Source: Rhizobium bangladeshense
GTDB lineage: Bacteria > Pseudomonadota > Alphaproteobacteria > Rhizobiales > Rhizobiaceae
NCBI RefSeq assembly: GCF_001662075.1
Contig: NZ_LYPL01000003.1
Span: 1-64,000 of the forward strand
DNA length: 64,000 nt
Direction: 5' to 3'
Shown in pieces: positions 32,701 through 42,571 of this stretch; position 1 is the first letter of the stretch; each line of letters begins with the position of its first letter. The notes beneath the pieces are model-generated. The model did no database searches and had not been told where the DNA came from. It was given only the letters and a program-made list of their open reading frames with translations. Position numbers and translations under genes: made by a program.

Positions 32701-33969
32701 TTAATTTATCCCCGATCCGCTTTCTGATCGCTCTCGATGAGGAACGTCGACAAAAGCTGCGAAAAGCGCTGCCAACAAAGCAAGCAACGCCGATGTCAGC
32801 AACATCGCGTATAGCGTCGGAATCGCGCCGGCCTCCCGGAGAAACAGTCCGGCGATCGTAGCGATCAGCGCTCCGCCGGCGATCGACATGGCAGCGGCAA
32901 GGCCGGCAGCGGTGCCGGCGAAATGGGCACGAACCGACATCACCCCTAGATTGGCGGCGGGAAAGGTCAAGCCATTGCCGATGCCGATAAACATGCAGGG
33001 TCCGAAAAACTCCAGGACATGTGTGACGCCCGACATCGACAGGATCAGCCCCAGCGACAGACCCATGCAGGTCGTTACGCGCGCAATAATGAGCGTGATG
33101 CCGAGCGGTTTTCCCGCCAATCGGGCAGCGAGATAGCTGCCCAGAATGAACCCTGCGGGAACCATTCCCATGAACAAGCCCAGCTTTGCGCTCGATCCGC
33201 CGAGCAGTGAACCGACGGCTAAAGATGCCCCTCCGAGAAAGATATAAAGTGTGCCGGTCGAGCAGGCCATGCACAGCGTATACGCCCAGAACCGCGACGA
33301 ACCCAGAAGCTGCCGATAGCAGGCAAGGTAATTGCCTCTCGGTCTCGACGCATGTCCGGCGGTTTCCTTCAGCTCGCGCATGGAAATCGCAAGGATGGCT
33401 GCGCCAAGCAGCGCAAGAGCAACGAAGATCGCCCGCCACCCAAACGCTTCGTCCAGAACGCCGCCGAAACTCGGACCGAGCATCGGGGCGATTGCCCAAC
33501 CCATGGCGGCGTAGCCGATCCTGTTGGCAGCCTGGCCCTCGCCCGCCGTCTCCTTGATGACGACAAGAGCGACGCAGAAACAGGCCGCGATCGACGCTTG
33601 CATCACGCGAAACAACAGGAAAATGCCGATATTGGGAGCGAGCGCGCAGCCGATCGAAGCAATGATGAAAATCGAAACGGCGATCAGCGCGACCGGCCGG
33701 CGCCCGTAGCGATCCGACATCGCGCCGGCGACAATTTCCGCCAGGGCGTTGATGATGGCATAGCCCGCAATCGAAAGATTGACGAGGGCGAAATCGGCCT
33801 GAAACGTGACTGCGATGTTTGGCAGCGCCGGCAGATATATGTTGACCGGCAACACCGAAAGCGCCGTGAGCAGCAGGAGGGTCGTGCGTCGGGGTGCGGC
33901 GGTCGAAGCCGTGGCCGTCTTCTCGGTCAGGCGGCTGCCGGAAGTCTGAACGATATTATCGCGTGGCAT
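32701..33969 (-). CDS. Bcr/CflA-type MFS drug efflux transporter
   Basis: A 422-residue 12-span transporter of the Bcr/CflA drug:proton antiporter group. Signatures: NIYLPALPNIAVTFQ in the first span, GAMSDRYGRRPVAL (motif A) after the second, and GWAIAPMLGPSFGGVLDE (motif C) in the fifth. It likely exports antibiotics or plant phenolics. The start was set at MPRDNIVQ; a start 18 codons upstream is possible. Its leader contains a short peptide gene and an intrinsic terminator, pointing to control by transcription attenuation. Confidence 0.9.
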   Translation of the reverse strand: MPRDNIVQTSGSRLTEKTATASTAAPRRTTLLLLTALSVLPVNIYLPALPNIAVTFQADFALVNLSIAGYAIINALAEIVAGAMSDRYGRRPVALIAVSIFIIASIGCALAPNIGIFLLFRVMQASIAACFCVALVVIKETAGEGQAANRIGYAAMGWAIAPMLGPSFGGVLDEAFGWRAIFVALALLGAAILAISMRELKETAGHASRPRGNYLACYRQLLGSSRFWAYTLCMACSTGTLYIFLGGASLAVGSLLGGSSAKLGLFMGMVPAGFILGSYLAARLAGKPLGITLIIARVTTCMGLSLGLILSMSGVTHVLEFFGPCMFIGIGNGLTFPAANLGVMSVRAHFAGTAAGLAAAMSIAGGALIATIAGLFLREAGAIPTLYAMLLTSALLALLAALFAAFVDVPHRERSESGSGIN

Positions 33970-34034
33970 GGTCTTGCCCGTCTTGTCAGCGAGGTTTCTG
34001 GAGTCTGACGGGGCGAGGCGCAAATTCAGGGCAC

Positions 34035-34057
34035 AAAAAAAGCCCCGTCAGGAGCTT
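34035..34057 (-). terminator. attenuator terminator in the leader of the efflux gene
   Basis: On the minus strand AAGCTCC, loop TGAC, GGGGCTT form a 7-bp stem (one G-T pair) followed by a run of seven T bases. It sits about 65 bases before the efflux gene start. GGGGCT can alternatively pair with AGCCCC at 34072-34077, giving mutually exclusive structures. Confidence 0.75.
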
Positions 34058-34090
34058 GATTTACCGCGCATGGGGCTGATCGCCGGATGG

Positions 34091-34147
34091 TTACACCATC
34101 CTGCCCATGCGCCCTATCACCACGACAAAAACCATTGCGATCTTCAT
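34091..34147 (-). CDS. putative 18-aa regulatory leader peptide
   Basis: An ATG-initiated frame of 18 codons encoding MKIAMVFVVVIGRMGRMV, ending in TAA inside the loop of a GGATGG/CCATCC hairpin. Its last codons contain GCGCATGGGC, which can pair with GCCCCATGCGC further downstream and so influence the folding of the leader. A ribosome on this frame would block that pairing. This is the layout of ribosome-mediated attenuation. No clear Shine-Dalgarno precedes the ATG, which is the weak point. Confidence 0.45.
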   Translation of the reverse strand: MKIAMVFVVVIGRMGRMV

Positions 34148-34320
34148 AACCGATACAACTAGAAAGGAATCAGCACCTCGTCAACTCGCCATTCAGAGAG
34201 ATTCCACTTTATTGCGGCAGCCCGATCTGCCACCTTCAACCGCAAAACAACAAGACCACAAAGAGCAAAAAGAAACTCCTAGTCTGGTGGCCCGCATGTC
34301 CGACCGGCTGGAGTTTCGCG

Positions 34321-34758
34321 ATGAATTCAATCTGGCCGATCATCGTCGGCGGCGTCCTGCCCGCCATTTTCTGGGGCATCACCGCCATCTTCCAAAAGCA
34401 AAGCGCGGTCGCCGCCACCGGCTCCGCCATCTATTTGATCGCCTTCGGCACCGCCTGCGCTCTCGCCGGCCTTATCGCCGCACTGACTGGGCGCCCTGCC
34501 CCCTGGACCGCCGAAGGTCTGGGTTTTGCCGCTACCGCAGGGGCCTGCTTCGCCGTGGGCACCGGCCTTATCAGCTTCGCGCTCTTCACTTATGGCGTGC
34601 CGGTCTCCAAACTCGCCCCGATCTGGAGCTGCAACGTGCTGGTGACGCTCGCCATTGGTGCGCTTTTCCTCGGCGAAGCCGCCGAGGTCGACACACTCAA
34701 ACTGGTCGCCGGCACCCTCCTCATTCTGTCGGGGGCTCTGCTCGTCAGCAGCGCTTGA
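34321..34758 (+). CDS. half-size EamA/DMT family transporter
   Basis: A 145-residue membrane protein with about five hydrophobic spans and a single EamA domain (GVLPAIFWGITAIFQKQSA at the start, GVPVSKLAPIWSCNVLVTLAIGALFLGE toward the end). Full-length drug/metabolite transporters carry two such repeats. A single-repeat protein would have to work as a dimer, like small multidrug-resistance proteins. The ATG follows GGAGTTTCGCG. It is divergent from the efflux transporter gene. The substrate is unknown. Confidence 0.82.
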   Translation: MNSIWPIIVGGVLPAIFWGITAIFQKQSAVAATGSAIYLIAFGTACALAGLIAALTGRPAPWTAEGLGFAATAGACFAVGTGLISFALFTYGVPVSKLAPIWSCNVLVTLAIGALFLGEAAEVDTLKLVAGTLLILSGALLVSSA

Positions 34759-34856
34759 CGGACATCAGTAAGCGATTAGCACCTCGCCGATCCTACGGCG
34801 CGGCTTCCAAACCAATGGAGTCACGATAGAAACCCTCTCCCCAGAAAAGATCTCGA

Positions 34857-35189
34857 TCATAGCCCGACGGTCCGGCAAGTCGATCGATGATCGCAAATTC
34901 TGAAAGGAGCAGGGTTCGGCCGAGCAATAACGCGTAACTCACTATGCGCCCTCGAGCCGGAATGCACGGTTATACTGAGTTCAATGTTGGGCTCGTTGTG
35001 CTCGGCGAGCTGGCAGGCGCTGTCGGGAACGCATGACGACTCGCCGAAGGAGGGCTCTTTTCCCTTCATCATCACGGCGTAGGTGACGTGAATGGAATGG
35101 ACGATTTCCTCTCCTGACAAGCTTTCCTGCGGGGCTGAGCAAAACATCGTCGCGGCTGTGGAGCATCCAAGCACATTGCGGCTGACCAT
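34857..35189 (-). CDS. hypothetical protein, 110 aa
   Basis: A 110-residue frame starting at ATG after GGGGGATAAGAG. The product is polar with six cysteines. The central part (LSGEEIVHSIHVTYAVMMKG, PNIELSITVHSG) looks protein-like, while the C-terminus is basic. No signal or family is recognised. It stands alone between the EamA and ABC exporter genes. The composition is less convincing than that of its neighbours, so it could be a chance frame. Confidence 0.4.
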   Translation of the reverse strand: MVSRNVLGCSTAATMFCSAPQESLSGEEIVHSIHVTYAVMMKGKEPSFGESSCVPDSACQLAEHNEPNIELSITVHSGSRAHSELRVIARPNPAPFRICDHRSTCRTVGL

Positions 35190-35265
35190 CTCTTATCCCC
35201 CATGACCGATGACGTCATGGCTGGCAATCTTCATGTTGAAATTGCGACGCTTCTCCAGCGCCGGA

Positions 35266-36027
35266 TCAATTGCGCAGCCGGTAACCGGTCTTGAAGATCC
35301 AGCCGAGCGTGCCGAGGCAGATTGCCAGGAACACCGTGATCATCGCCAGGCTGGTCGCCGGATTGACATCGGCGATCCCGTAGAAGCTCCAGCGGAATCC
35401 GCTGACGAGATAGAGGACCGGATTGAAGTGGCTGACTGCCTGCCAGAAGGGCGGCAGCATGTTGATCGAGTAGAAGCTGCCGCCGAGGAAGGTCAGGGGC
35501 GGCACCACCAGCATCGGAATAAGGTTCAGCTGCTCGAAATTGCCGGCCCAGATGCCGATCATGAAGCCGAACAGGCTGAAGGTGACGGCCGTCAGCAGGA
35601 AGAACAGGATCATCATGAAGGGATGCTCGATCCTGACGTCGACAAAGAGATTGGCGGTCAGCAGGATAATGAAACCGATGATCATACCTTTGGTCGCCGC
35701 CGCCCCGACATAACCGAGCAGGATTTCCGTCATCGCCACCGGCGCCGACAGCACCTCGTAGATCGTCCCGGTGAATTTCGGGAAATAGATGCCGAAGGAG
35801 CCGTTGCTGATGCATTGGCCGAGCAGCGTCAGCATGATCAGGCCGGGTGTGATGAAGGCGCCGTAGGATACACCCTCCACTTCCTGTATGCGCGAGCCGA
35901 TCGCCGCGCCGAAGACGATGAAATAGAGGGATGTCGAAATCACCGGCGAGATGACGCTCTGCAGCAGGGTGCGGCGTGTGCGCGCCATCTCGAAGAGATA
36001 GATCGATTTGATCGCTTCGACGTTCAT
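35266..36027 (-). CDS. ABC-2 type exporter permease (YadH/NodJ-like)
   Basis: A 253-residue membrane protein with six spans and the ABC-2 pattern: [18 protein letters not shown] entry ([21 protein letters not shown]), [15 protein letters not shown], and [19 protein letters not shown] in the fifth span. It is overlapped by its ATPase gene with ATGA coupling. The closest known relatives by pattern are YadH of enterobacteria and NodJ of rhizobia. With no nod genes nearby the YadGH-type pair is the better guess. The substrate is unknown. Confidence 0.88.
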   Translation of the reverse strand: MNVEAIKSIYLFEMARTRRTLLQSVISPVISTSLYFIVFGAAIGSRIQEVEGVSYGAFITPGLIMLTLLGQCISNGSFGIYFPKFTGTIYEVLSAPVAMTEILLGYVGAAATKGMIIGFIILLTANLFVDVRIEHPFMMILFFLLTAVTFSLFGFMIGIWAGNFEQLNLIPMLVVPPLTFLGGSFYSINMLPPFWQAVSHFNPVLYLVSGFRWSFYGIADVNPATSLAMITVFLAICLGTLGWIFKTGYRLRN

Positions 36028-36950
36028 TTTGCCGCTCCCACCAGGGCCACGAAGATGTCTTCGAGCGAACTTTGCCGCGTCGAGAGATCCTTGAAATGGA
36101 TATTGTTCTCGCTCAGCCGGGTGAGCAGGGTCGCGATGCTCTCCTGCTCATTATCGGCATCGAAATCATAGGTCAGCCGGCAGCCTTCGGCTTCCAGCGT
36201 CAATCCGTTGCCGGCAAAACAGTCCGGCAGCCGCTCGAGCGGTTCGGTGAGATCGAGGATGAGCTGCTTGCGGCCAAGCTTCGCCATCAGCGCCGCCTTG
36301 TCCTCGACGAGCAGCAATTGCCCGCCATTGATGACGCCGACCCGGTCGGCAATCTCCTCGGCCTCTTCGATGTAATGTGTTGTCAGGATGATGGTGACAC
36401 CGGAAGCCCGCAGCTGCTCGACGACATTCCACATATCCTTGCGCAGCGTCACGTCGACGCCGGCGGTCGGCTCGTCGAGGAAAAGGATCTCCGGTTCATG
36501 GGAGAGCGCCTTGGCGATCAGCACGCGGCGCTTCATACCACCGGAGAGCTGACGCAGCATATTGTCCTTCTTGTCCCAGAGCGAAAGGGCGCGAAGCACC
36601 TTCTCGATATGGGCGGGATCGGCTTTCTTGCCGTGCAGCCCGCGCGAAAAGCTCACCGTGTTGAACACCGTCTCGAACTGATCGGTGGTCAGTTCCTGCG
36701 GCACAAGCCCGATCATGGAACGCGTTGCGCGGAAATCCTTGACGACGTCATGGCCGGCGACCAGCACCTGCCCGCCGCTCGGATTGGCGATACCGCAGAT
36801 GATCGAGATCAGCGTCGTCTTGCCCGCGCCATTTGGTCCGAGCAGCGCCAGGATCTCGCCCTTCTCCACGTCGAGGTTGATGCCCTTCAGGGCCTCGAAC
36901 CCATTGGCATAGGTCTTGGTTAGGTTCTGAACGGAAATAATGGGGGCCAT
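36024..36950 (-). CDS. ABC exporter ATP-binding protein (YadG/NodI-like)
   Basis: A 308-residue ATPase. Walker [11 protein letters not shown]-loop LVPQELTTD, signature [15 protein letters not shown], Walker [13 protein letters not shown] and switch His in [12 protein letters not shown] are all intact. The last about 90 residues form an extra domain typical of DrrA/NodI-type exporters. It is the first gene of a two-gene operon with the permease. A likely -10 box CTATAT lies about 40 bases upstream. Confidence 0.92.
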   Translation of the reverse strand: MAPIISVQNLTKTYANGFEALKGINLDVEKGEILALLGPNGAGKTTLISIICGIANPSGGQVLVAGHDVVKDFRATRSMIGLVPQELTTDQFETVFNTVSFSRGLHGKKADPAHIEKVLRALSLWDKKDNMLRQLSGGMKRRVLIAKALSHEPEILFLDEPTAGVDVTLRKDMWNVVEQLRASGVTIILTTHYIEEAEEIADRVGVINGGQLLLVEDKAALMAKLGRKQLILDLTEPLERLPDCFAGNGLTLEAEGCRLTYDFDADNEQESIATLLTRLSENNIHFKDLSTRQSSLEDIFVALVGAAK

Positions 36951-37426
36951 GCGGAACTCTTAAGGATTCTCGAAGTATTTCGGCCCGCTATATAGTTCGT
37001 CTGTGACGGTTTGACATCCTTCGGTAACGTGAACACTGCATTCACGCAGCGCCAACACCGTCACTGACGACGACGAAGTCACTCCCTGGCGACATGACCA
37101 AGATGCCGGCTTTTCGGCTTTCACCGCAACGTTCATGCCGGCGAAACGAAAGGTAACGGCCGGTTTGGAATGTCATCATCCGGTGATCTTGATGCCCGAT
37201 AAGAGAGGCGAGGCAAGCACCGGCATCCGCCCCGCCGCCCATCCCTTCGCGGAGCCGTCCTTCGGCGTTCTCGTTGCGCCCTTTACCGCTGCCTCGGGTT
37301 GTAGTGAAAGTTATTGTTCAGTCACGAAGTGTTTGGAACCGGCGAGTATCCCTGTCCAGCCGCGTTCGTCTCAGCCGGCCCCGGGCCGGCTTTCTTTTTA
37401 TCGGTTCCGAGTAGCCGCGGTCGCCC
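36951..37426. other. 476-base intergenic region, possible small-RNA locus
   Basis: The region lies between two minus-strand genes. The open frames in it have poor composition and no binding sites. It holds the promoter of the ABC exporter and, at its far end, a strong terminator that works only on the plus strand. Since no plus-strand gene precedes it, a small RNA is the simplest explanation. Confidence 0.45.
37373..37400 (+). terminator. orphan plus-strand intrinsic terminator
   Basis: AGCCGGCC and GGCCGGCT form a perfect 8-bp GC-rich stem with loop CCG, followed by TTTCTTTTTAT. The opposite strand has GAGACG after the stem, so it is directional. It ends about 35 bases before the stop side of the convergent xylosidase gene. 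Confidence 0.8.
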
Positions 37427-39040
37427 TCACAACTCTTCATAATTAAACCAATCAAAATCCGCGACCTTCCCCCGCCCGGACGTATCGAAGGCAAACAGGC
37501 CGGCGAAAGCGCCGGTGAACGAGCCGTGTTCGCCGCGTCCACCCTCGTCGGAGATCATCCCGGCGTCCAGCACCGGGCCGATCGGCTGCCAGGCGCCCTT
37601 GCCTTCGGTCTGCCAGAAGAACTGCAGGTCGTTCTCGCGAATCTCCATGGCGAGCTGGACGCGGCCCTCTGCGGCGATCGCCACCCCGCTTTCAGCCGGA
37701 AAGATCAGGCGTCCGTTCGGATAGTCGCCATTGCAGGAAAGGATGGTGACGCAGCGGCCGAGTGTTTCGTGGAGCGTGACGGCGAGTGCGTGGAACTTGT
37801 GGCGGTTATAATAATGCGTCAGTCCGGCAACCTGCTGGTAGGTGTCGGGAGAGAACTCGATCACGGTCTCGGCGCGGAAGCTGTGATGCTCCTGCCGGCG
37901 GGCGACCAACGCCTGTTCGAACCAGGAACCGATGCTTTCGCGCCCGATCAACCGGAGATGACCGGGACGGTCCGTCAGGTTGACGATACGCTGCGGCTCG
38001 GGCGTGCGTAGCCACTGGAAGTCAGCAGGCAATGCCGTGCCATCGAAGCTATATTCACTACGCATCGGCTTTTCCACCGGCGCAGCACCAAAGAGACCCG
38101 GCACATCGACATCAGGCACGCAAGTTCCGTTTTCGAGATAGAGCCAGTCATCGTCGCGCCAGCTGCATTTCTGCAGGCTCGTCTCGCGCCCCAGCGTGCA
38201 GCGCCGCTTCGGCGGCAGCGGTCGGCCGCAGAGATGGGTGTGATATGCCTCGCCCTCTGGCGTCTCGACATATTGGCCGTGCCCTGCCCGTTGCAGCACC
38301 GCGCCGGGATGATCCTTGGAGGTGATGAGGTGCATGTTCGGATGCATCTCATAAGGCCCTTCGATGCGGCGCGAGCGCGCCATGGTGACGGCGTGATCGT
38401 AGCCGGTACCACCCTCGGCGGTCGTCAGATAATACCAGCCGTTCTTCTTAAAGAGATGCGGGCCTTCGACGAGGCCGAGCGGACTGCCGGCAAAGATATT
38501 CTTGATCGGTCCCGTCAGCGCCTTCGCTAGCGGGTCCCATTCCTGCAGCAGGATGCCGTCGAAGGCAGGCGATTTCGGCGAGCCGCCATAGCTTTCGGTG
38601 CGGTGGTTCCATTGCATGTTGACGAACCACTTGCGGCCGTCATCGTCATGGAAGAGCGAAGGATCGAAGCCGGAGGAGTTGACATAGACGGGGTCGGACC
38701 ATTGGGCCTCGATCGAGGGAGCGGTCACGATGTAGTTATGCGCATCCTTGAAATTGCCGTCGAAGCGCTTGACGTCGGTATAGACCAGCCAGAATTGCCC
38801 GTCGGCATAGGAAAGGCACGGCGCCCAGATGCCGCAGCTATCAGGGTTCCCCCGCATGTCGAGCTGCGACTGGCGTTCCAGTGGCCGGCGCACCAGCGTC
38901 CAGTTTACCAGATCGCGCGAATGGTGGATCTGCACGCCCGGATACCATTCGAAGGTCGAGGTGGCGATATAATAATCCGCGCCGACGCGGCAGATCGACG
39001 GATCGGGGTTGAACCCGGGCAGGATGGGATTGCGGATCAT
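37427..39040 (-). CDS. xynB: GH43 beta-xylosidase / alpha-arabinofuranosidase
   Basis: A 537-residue glycoside hydrolase without signal peptide, so it is cytosolic. The five-bladed GH43 propeller occupies residues 1-about 310, with catalytic Asp in GFNPDPSICRVGADYYIATSTFEW, pKa-modulating Asp in SGFDPSLFHDDDGR and acid Glu in GLVEGPHLFKKNGWYY. A C-terminal beta-sandwich (GH43_C2-like) follows. It removes xylose or arabinose from imported oligosaccharides. The ATG follows GGAGGAGGTCGTCC. It is the last gene of the sugar-utilisation group. Confidence 0.92.
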   Translation of the reverse strand: MIRNPILPGFNPDPSICRVGADYYIATSTFEWYPGVQIHHSRDLVNWTLVRRPLERQSQLDMRGNPDSCGIWAPCLSYADGQFWLVYTDVKRFDGNFKDAHNYIVTAPSIEAQWSDPVYVNSSGFDPSLFHDDDGRKWFVNMQWNHRTESYGGSPKSPAFDGILLQEWDPLAKALTGPIKNIFAGSPLGLVEGPHLFKKNGWYYLTTAEGGTGYDHAVTMARSRRIEGPYEMHPNMHLITSKDHPGAVLQRAGHGQYVETPEGEAYHTHLCGRPLPPKRRCTLGRETSLQKCSWRDDDWLYLENGTCVPDVDVPGLFGAAPVEKPMRSEYSFDGTALPADFQWLRTPEPQRIVNLTDRPGHLRLIGRESIGSWFEQALVARRQEHHSFRAETVIEFSPDTYQQVAGLTHYYNRHKFHALAVTLHETLGRCVTILSCNGDYPNGRLIFPAESGVAIAAEGRVQLAMEIRENDLQFFWQTEGKGAWQPIGPVLDAGMISDEGGRGEHGSFTGAFAGLFAFDTSGRGKVADFDWFNYEEL

Positions 39041-39106
39041 GGACGACCTCCTCCTAGATTATCGTTGTGGTACGTACGTCAGACGAAGGCGGGAAAATCT
39101 TCTCCT

Positions 39107-39240
39107 CCCTCATCTCTGTCCTTGGGCTTGACCCGAGGGGTGTCACAGAGATCCAGCCAGCCCAAGTCCTTGGGCTGAAAGAACTCTCGCCGCGCAGACG
39201 CGCGGCAGCTGGATTCCTGTGACAAGCACAGGAATGAGGG
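39107..39240. repeat. RIME-like intergenic palindromic element, variant copy
   Basis: The element begins CCCTCAT and ends ATGAGGG. It includes GGGCTTGACCCGAGG and the perfect inner palindrome AGCCCAAG-TC-CTTGGGCT. It differs from the other copies in its outer arms (CTGTGACA-type stem instead of the second CTCGGG stem). It lies between the aldo/keto reductase and xylosidase genes. Confidence 0.7.
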
Positions 39241-39282
39241 AGTCTAGGGCGACTATGCTGCCACAAACTCCCACTGCCCATG

Positions 39283-40314
<1,032 letters not shown>

Positions 40315-40397
40315 ATGAAGGTCTCCTGAACCTGTCTAAAATTGCTTCCCTTTCGTATCCGTCCTGATCGGCGGCCGAAAGCTAAAATCATCTCCAC

Positions 40398-40577
40398 GGT
40401 CATGCTCCGCCTTGTGCCGAGCATCTGCCGTGCTCTCGGCAGCGTACTCGCCTCTTCGGCGAAAGGGCCTCCGCCGTCCAACGTCGTCATCCTCGGGCTT
40501 GTCCAGGCTTGTCCCGAGGATCTGCCGTCCTGTCAGTAGATCCTCGGAACAAGCCCTGGGACAAGCCCGGGGATAAC
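40398..40577. repeat. compound RIME-like palindromic element
   Basis: Two halves can be seen. The left half begins GGTCATGCTCC and carries GTGCCGAGCATCTGCCG. The right half (from about 40485) has GTCATCCTCGGGCTTGTCC, CTTGTCCCGAGGATCTGCC, GTAGATCCTCGGAACAAG and GGGACAAGCCCGGGGAT, forming a long imperfect inverted repeat. It fills most of the 314-base gap between the MocA-type dehydrogenase and the aldo/keto reductase genes; nothing else is seen there. Confidence 0.75.
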
Positions 40578-40628
40578 GAAAGCGGGGAGCACGCGCGCCG
40601 GGCAAAGCGCACCGGCGCAGGTCCTCAA

Positions 40629-41762
<1,134 letters not shown>

Positions 41763-41770
41763 GATGTGCC

Positions 41771-42532
41771 TCAATAAGTCTGGAAGGATGCAATCGAGCG
41801 GCTGATGTTGCGGTCGATGTCATTAGGATTGTCATGTTCGACGACGAAGTGCTTGGCCTTGGTGCCGCGCAGCGCCGCAATCAGCTTGGCCCATTCGACC
41901 TTGCCATGGCCGACATCGGCCCAGCCGTCTTCGTCTTTCGCCTCGCCCGCCGGCGCAATGTCCTTGACGTGAACTGCGGTGATGCGCGAGCCGAGCTTCT
42001 CGATCCAGGCGAAGGGATCGGCGTCGCCGCGGATGACCCATGCGATATCGGCTTCCCAGGAAATGTCAGGCGCGCCTTCGAAGATGCGCTCGATCGGCAG
42101 CGAGCCATCGGTGAGCTTGACGAACTCGAAATCATGGTTGTGCCAGCCGAACTCGTAGCCGGCGTCCTTGTAGGGCTTGCTCATCTCCTGCAGGCGCTTG
42201 CCGAAGGCAGTCCAGCCGGCGGCATCGGAGGGGCGTTGGTCAGCGGCCAGATGCGGCGCATAGATCGAATCCATGCCGAGGACCTTGGCGATGTTGAGCG
42301 ACTTCTGAACTTCCTTCTCCAGGAAATCGGGGCTGAAATGCCCGCTCGCCATGACGAGGCCGTTCTTGTCGAGTTCGGCGCGAAGGTTCTTCAGGCCGGC
42401 ATCGTCGAGATCGGCATAGATGCCGCCGAAGCCCTCGACTTCTGCATAACCTGCCTTGCCGAGCTTCTCGAAAATCACAGAATAAGGCTGGAAATTGCGC
42501 GCGCTGTAGAGCTGGTAACTAAGTTTCGTCAT
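41771..42532 (-). CDS. sugar phosphate isomerase/epimerase (xylose isomerase-like TIM barrel)
   Basis: A 253-residue AP-endonuclease-2-type TIM barrel: KLSYQLYSARNF at the start, YAEVEGFGG, MASGHFSPDF, the metal-site stretch FGWHNHDFEF, and ITAVHVKDIAP with VGHGKVEWAKLI near the end. Family members isomerise or epimerise keto-sugars, often downstream of a MocA-type dehydrogenase, as here. Two adjacent ATG codons follow AAGGAG; the second gives the better spacing and was chosen. Confidence 0.87.
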   Translation of the reverse strand: MTKLSYQLYSARNFQPYSVIFEKLGKAGYAEVEGFGGIYADLDDAGLKNLRAELDKNGLVMASGHFSPDFLEKEVQKSLNIAKVLGMDSIYAPHLAADQRPSDAAGWTAFGKRLQEMSKPYKDAGYEFGWHNHDFEFVKLTDGSLPIERIFEGAPDISWEADIAWVIRGDADPFAWIEKLGSRITAVHVKDIAPAGEAKDEDGWADVGHGKVEWAKLIAALRGTKAKHFVVEHDNPNDIDRNISRSIASFQTY

Positions 42533-42571
42533 CATATTCTCCTTGGGCCTCGTGCCCATGCTTGGGAAGGA

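Noticed and set aside
34107..34163. An Ile/Thr-rich plus-strand frame (MRPITTTKTIAIFITDTT) resembling a threonine-operon leader peptide
   Set aside because: It has no nearby stop codon and no terminator downstream on the plus strand, and no threonine or branched-chain gene follows. The minus-strand leader with its terminator explains the region better.
35266..36950. Identification of the ABC pair as the nodulation factor exporter NodIJ
   Set aside because: No nodulation genes or nod box are nearby, and the same patterns fit the general YadG/YadH exporter family.
37135..37446. A 103-codon plus-strand open frame in the exporter-xylosidase gap
   Set aside because: No ribosome binding site, composition unlike its neighbours, and it runs through the terminator hairpin.
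40398..40577. Repeated palindromic units considered as a CRISPR array
   Set aside because: The units are inverted rather than regularly spaced direct repeats, have no uniform spacers, and no cas genes are present.
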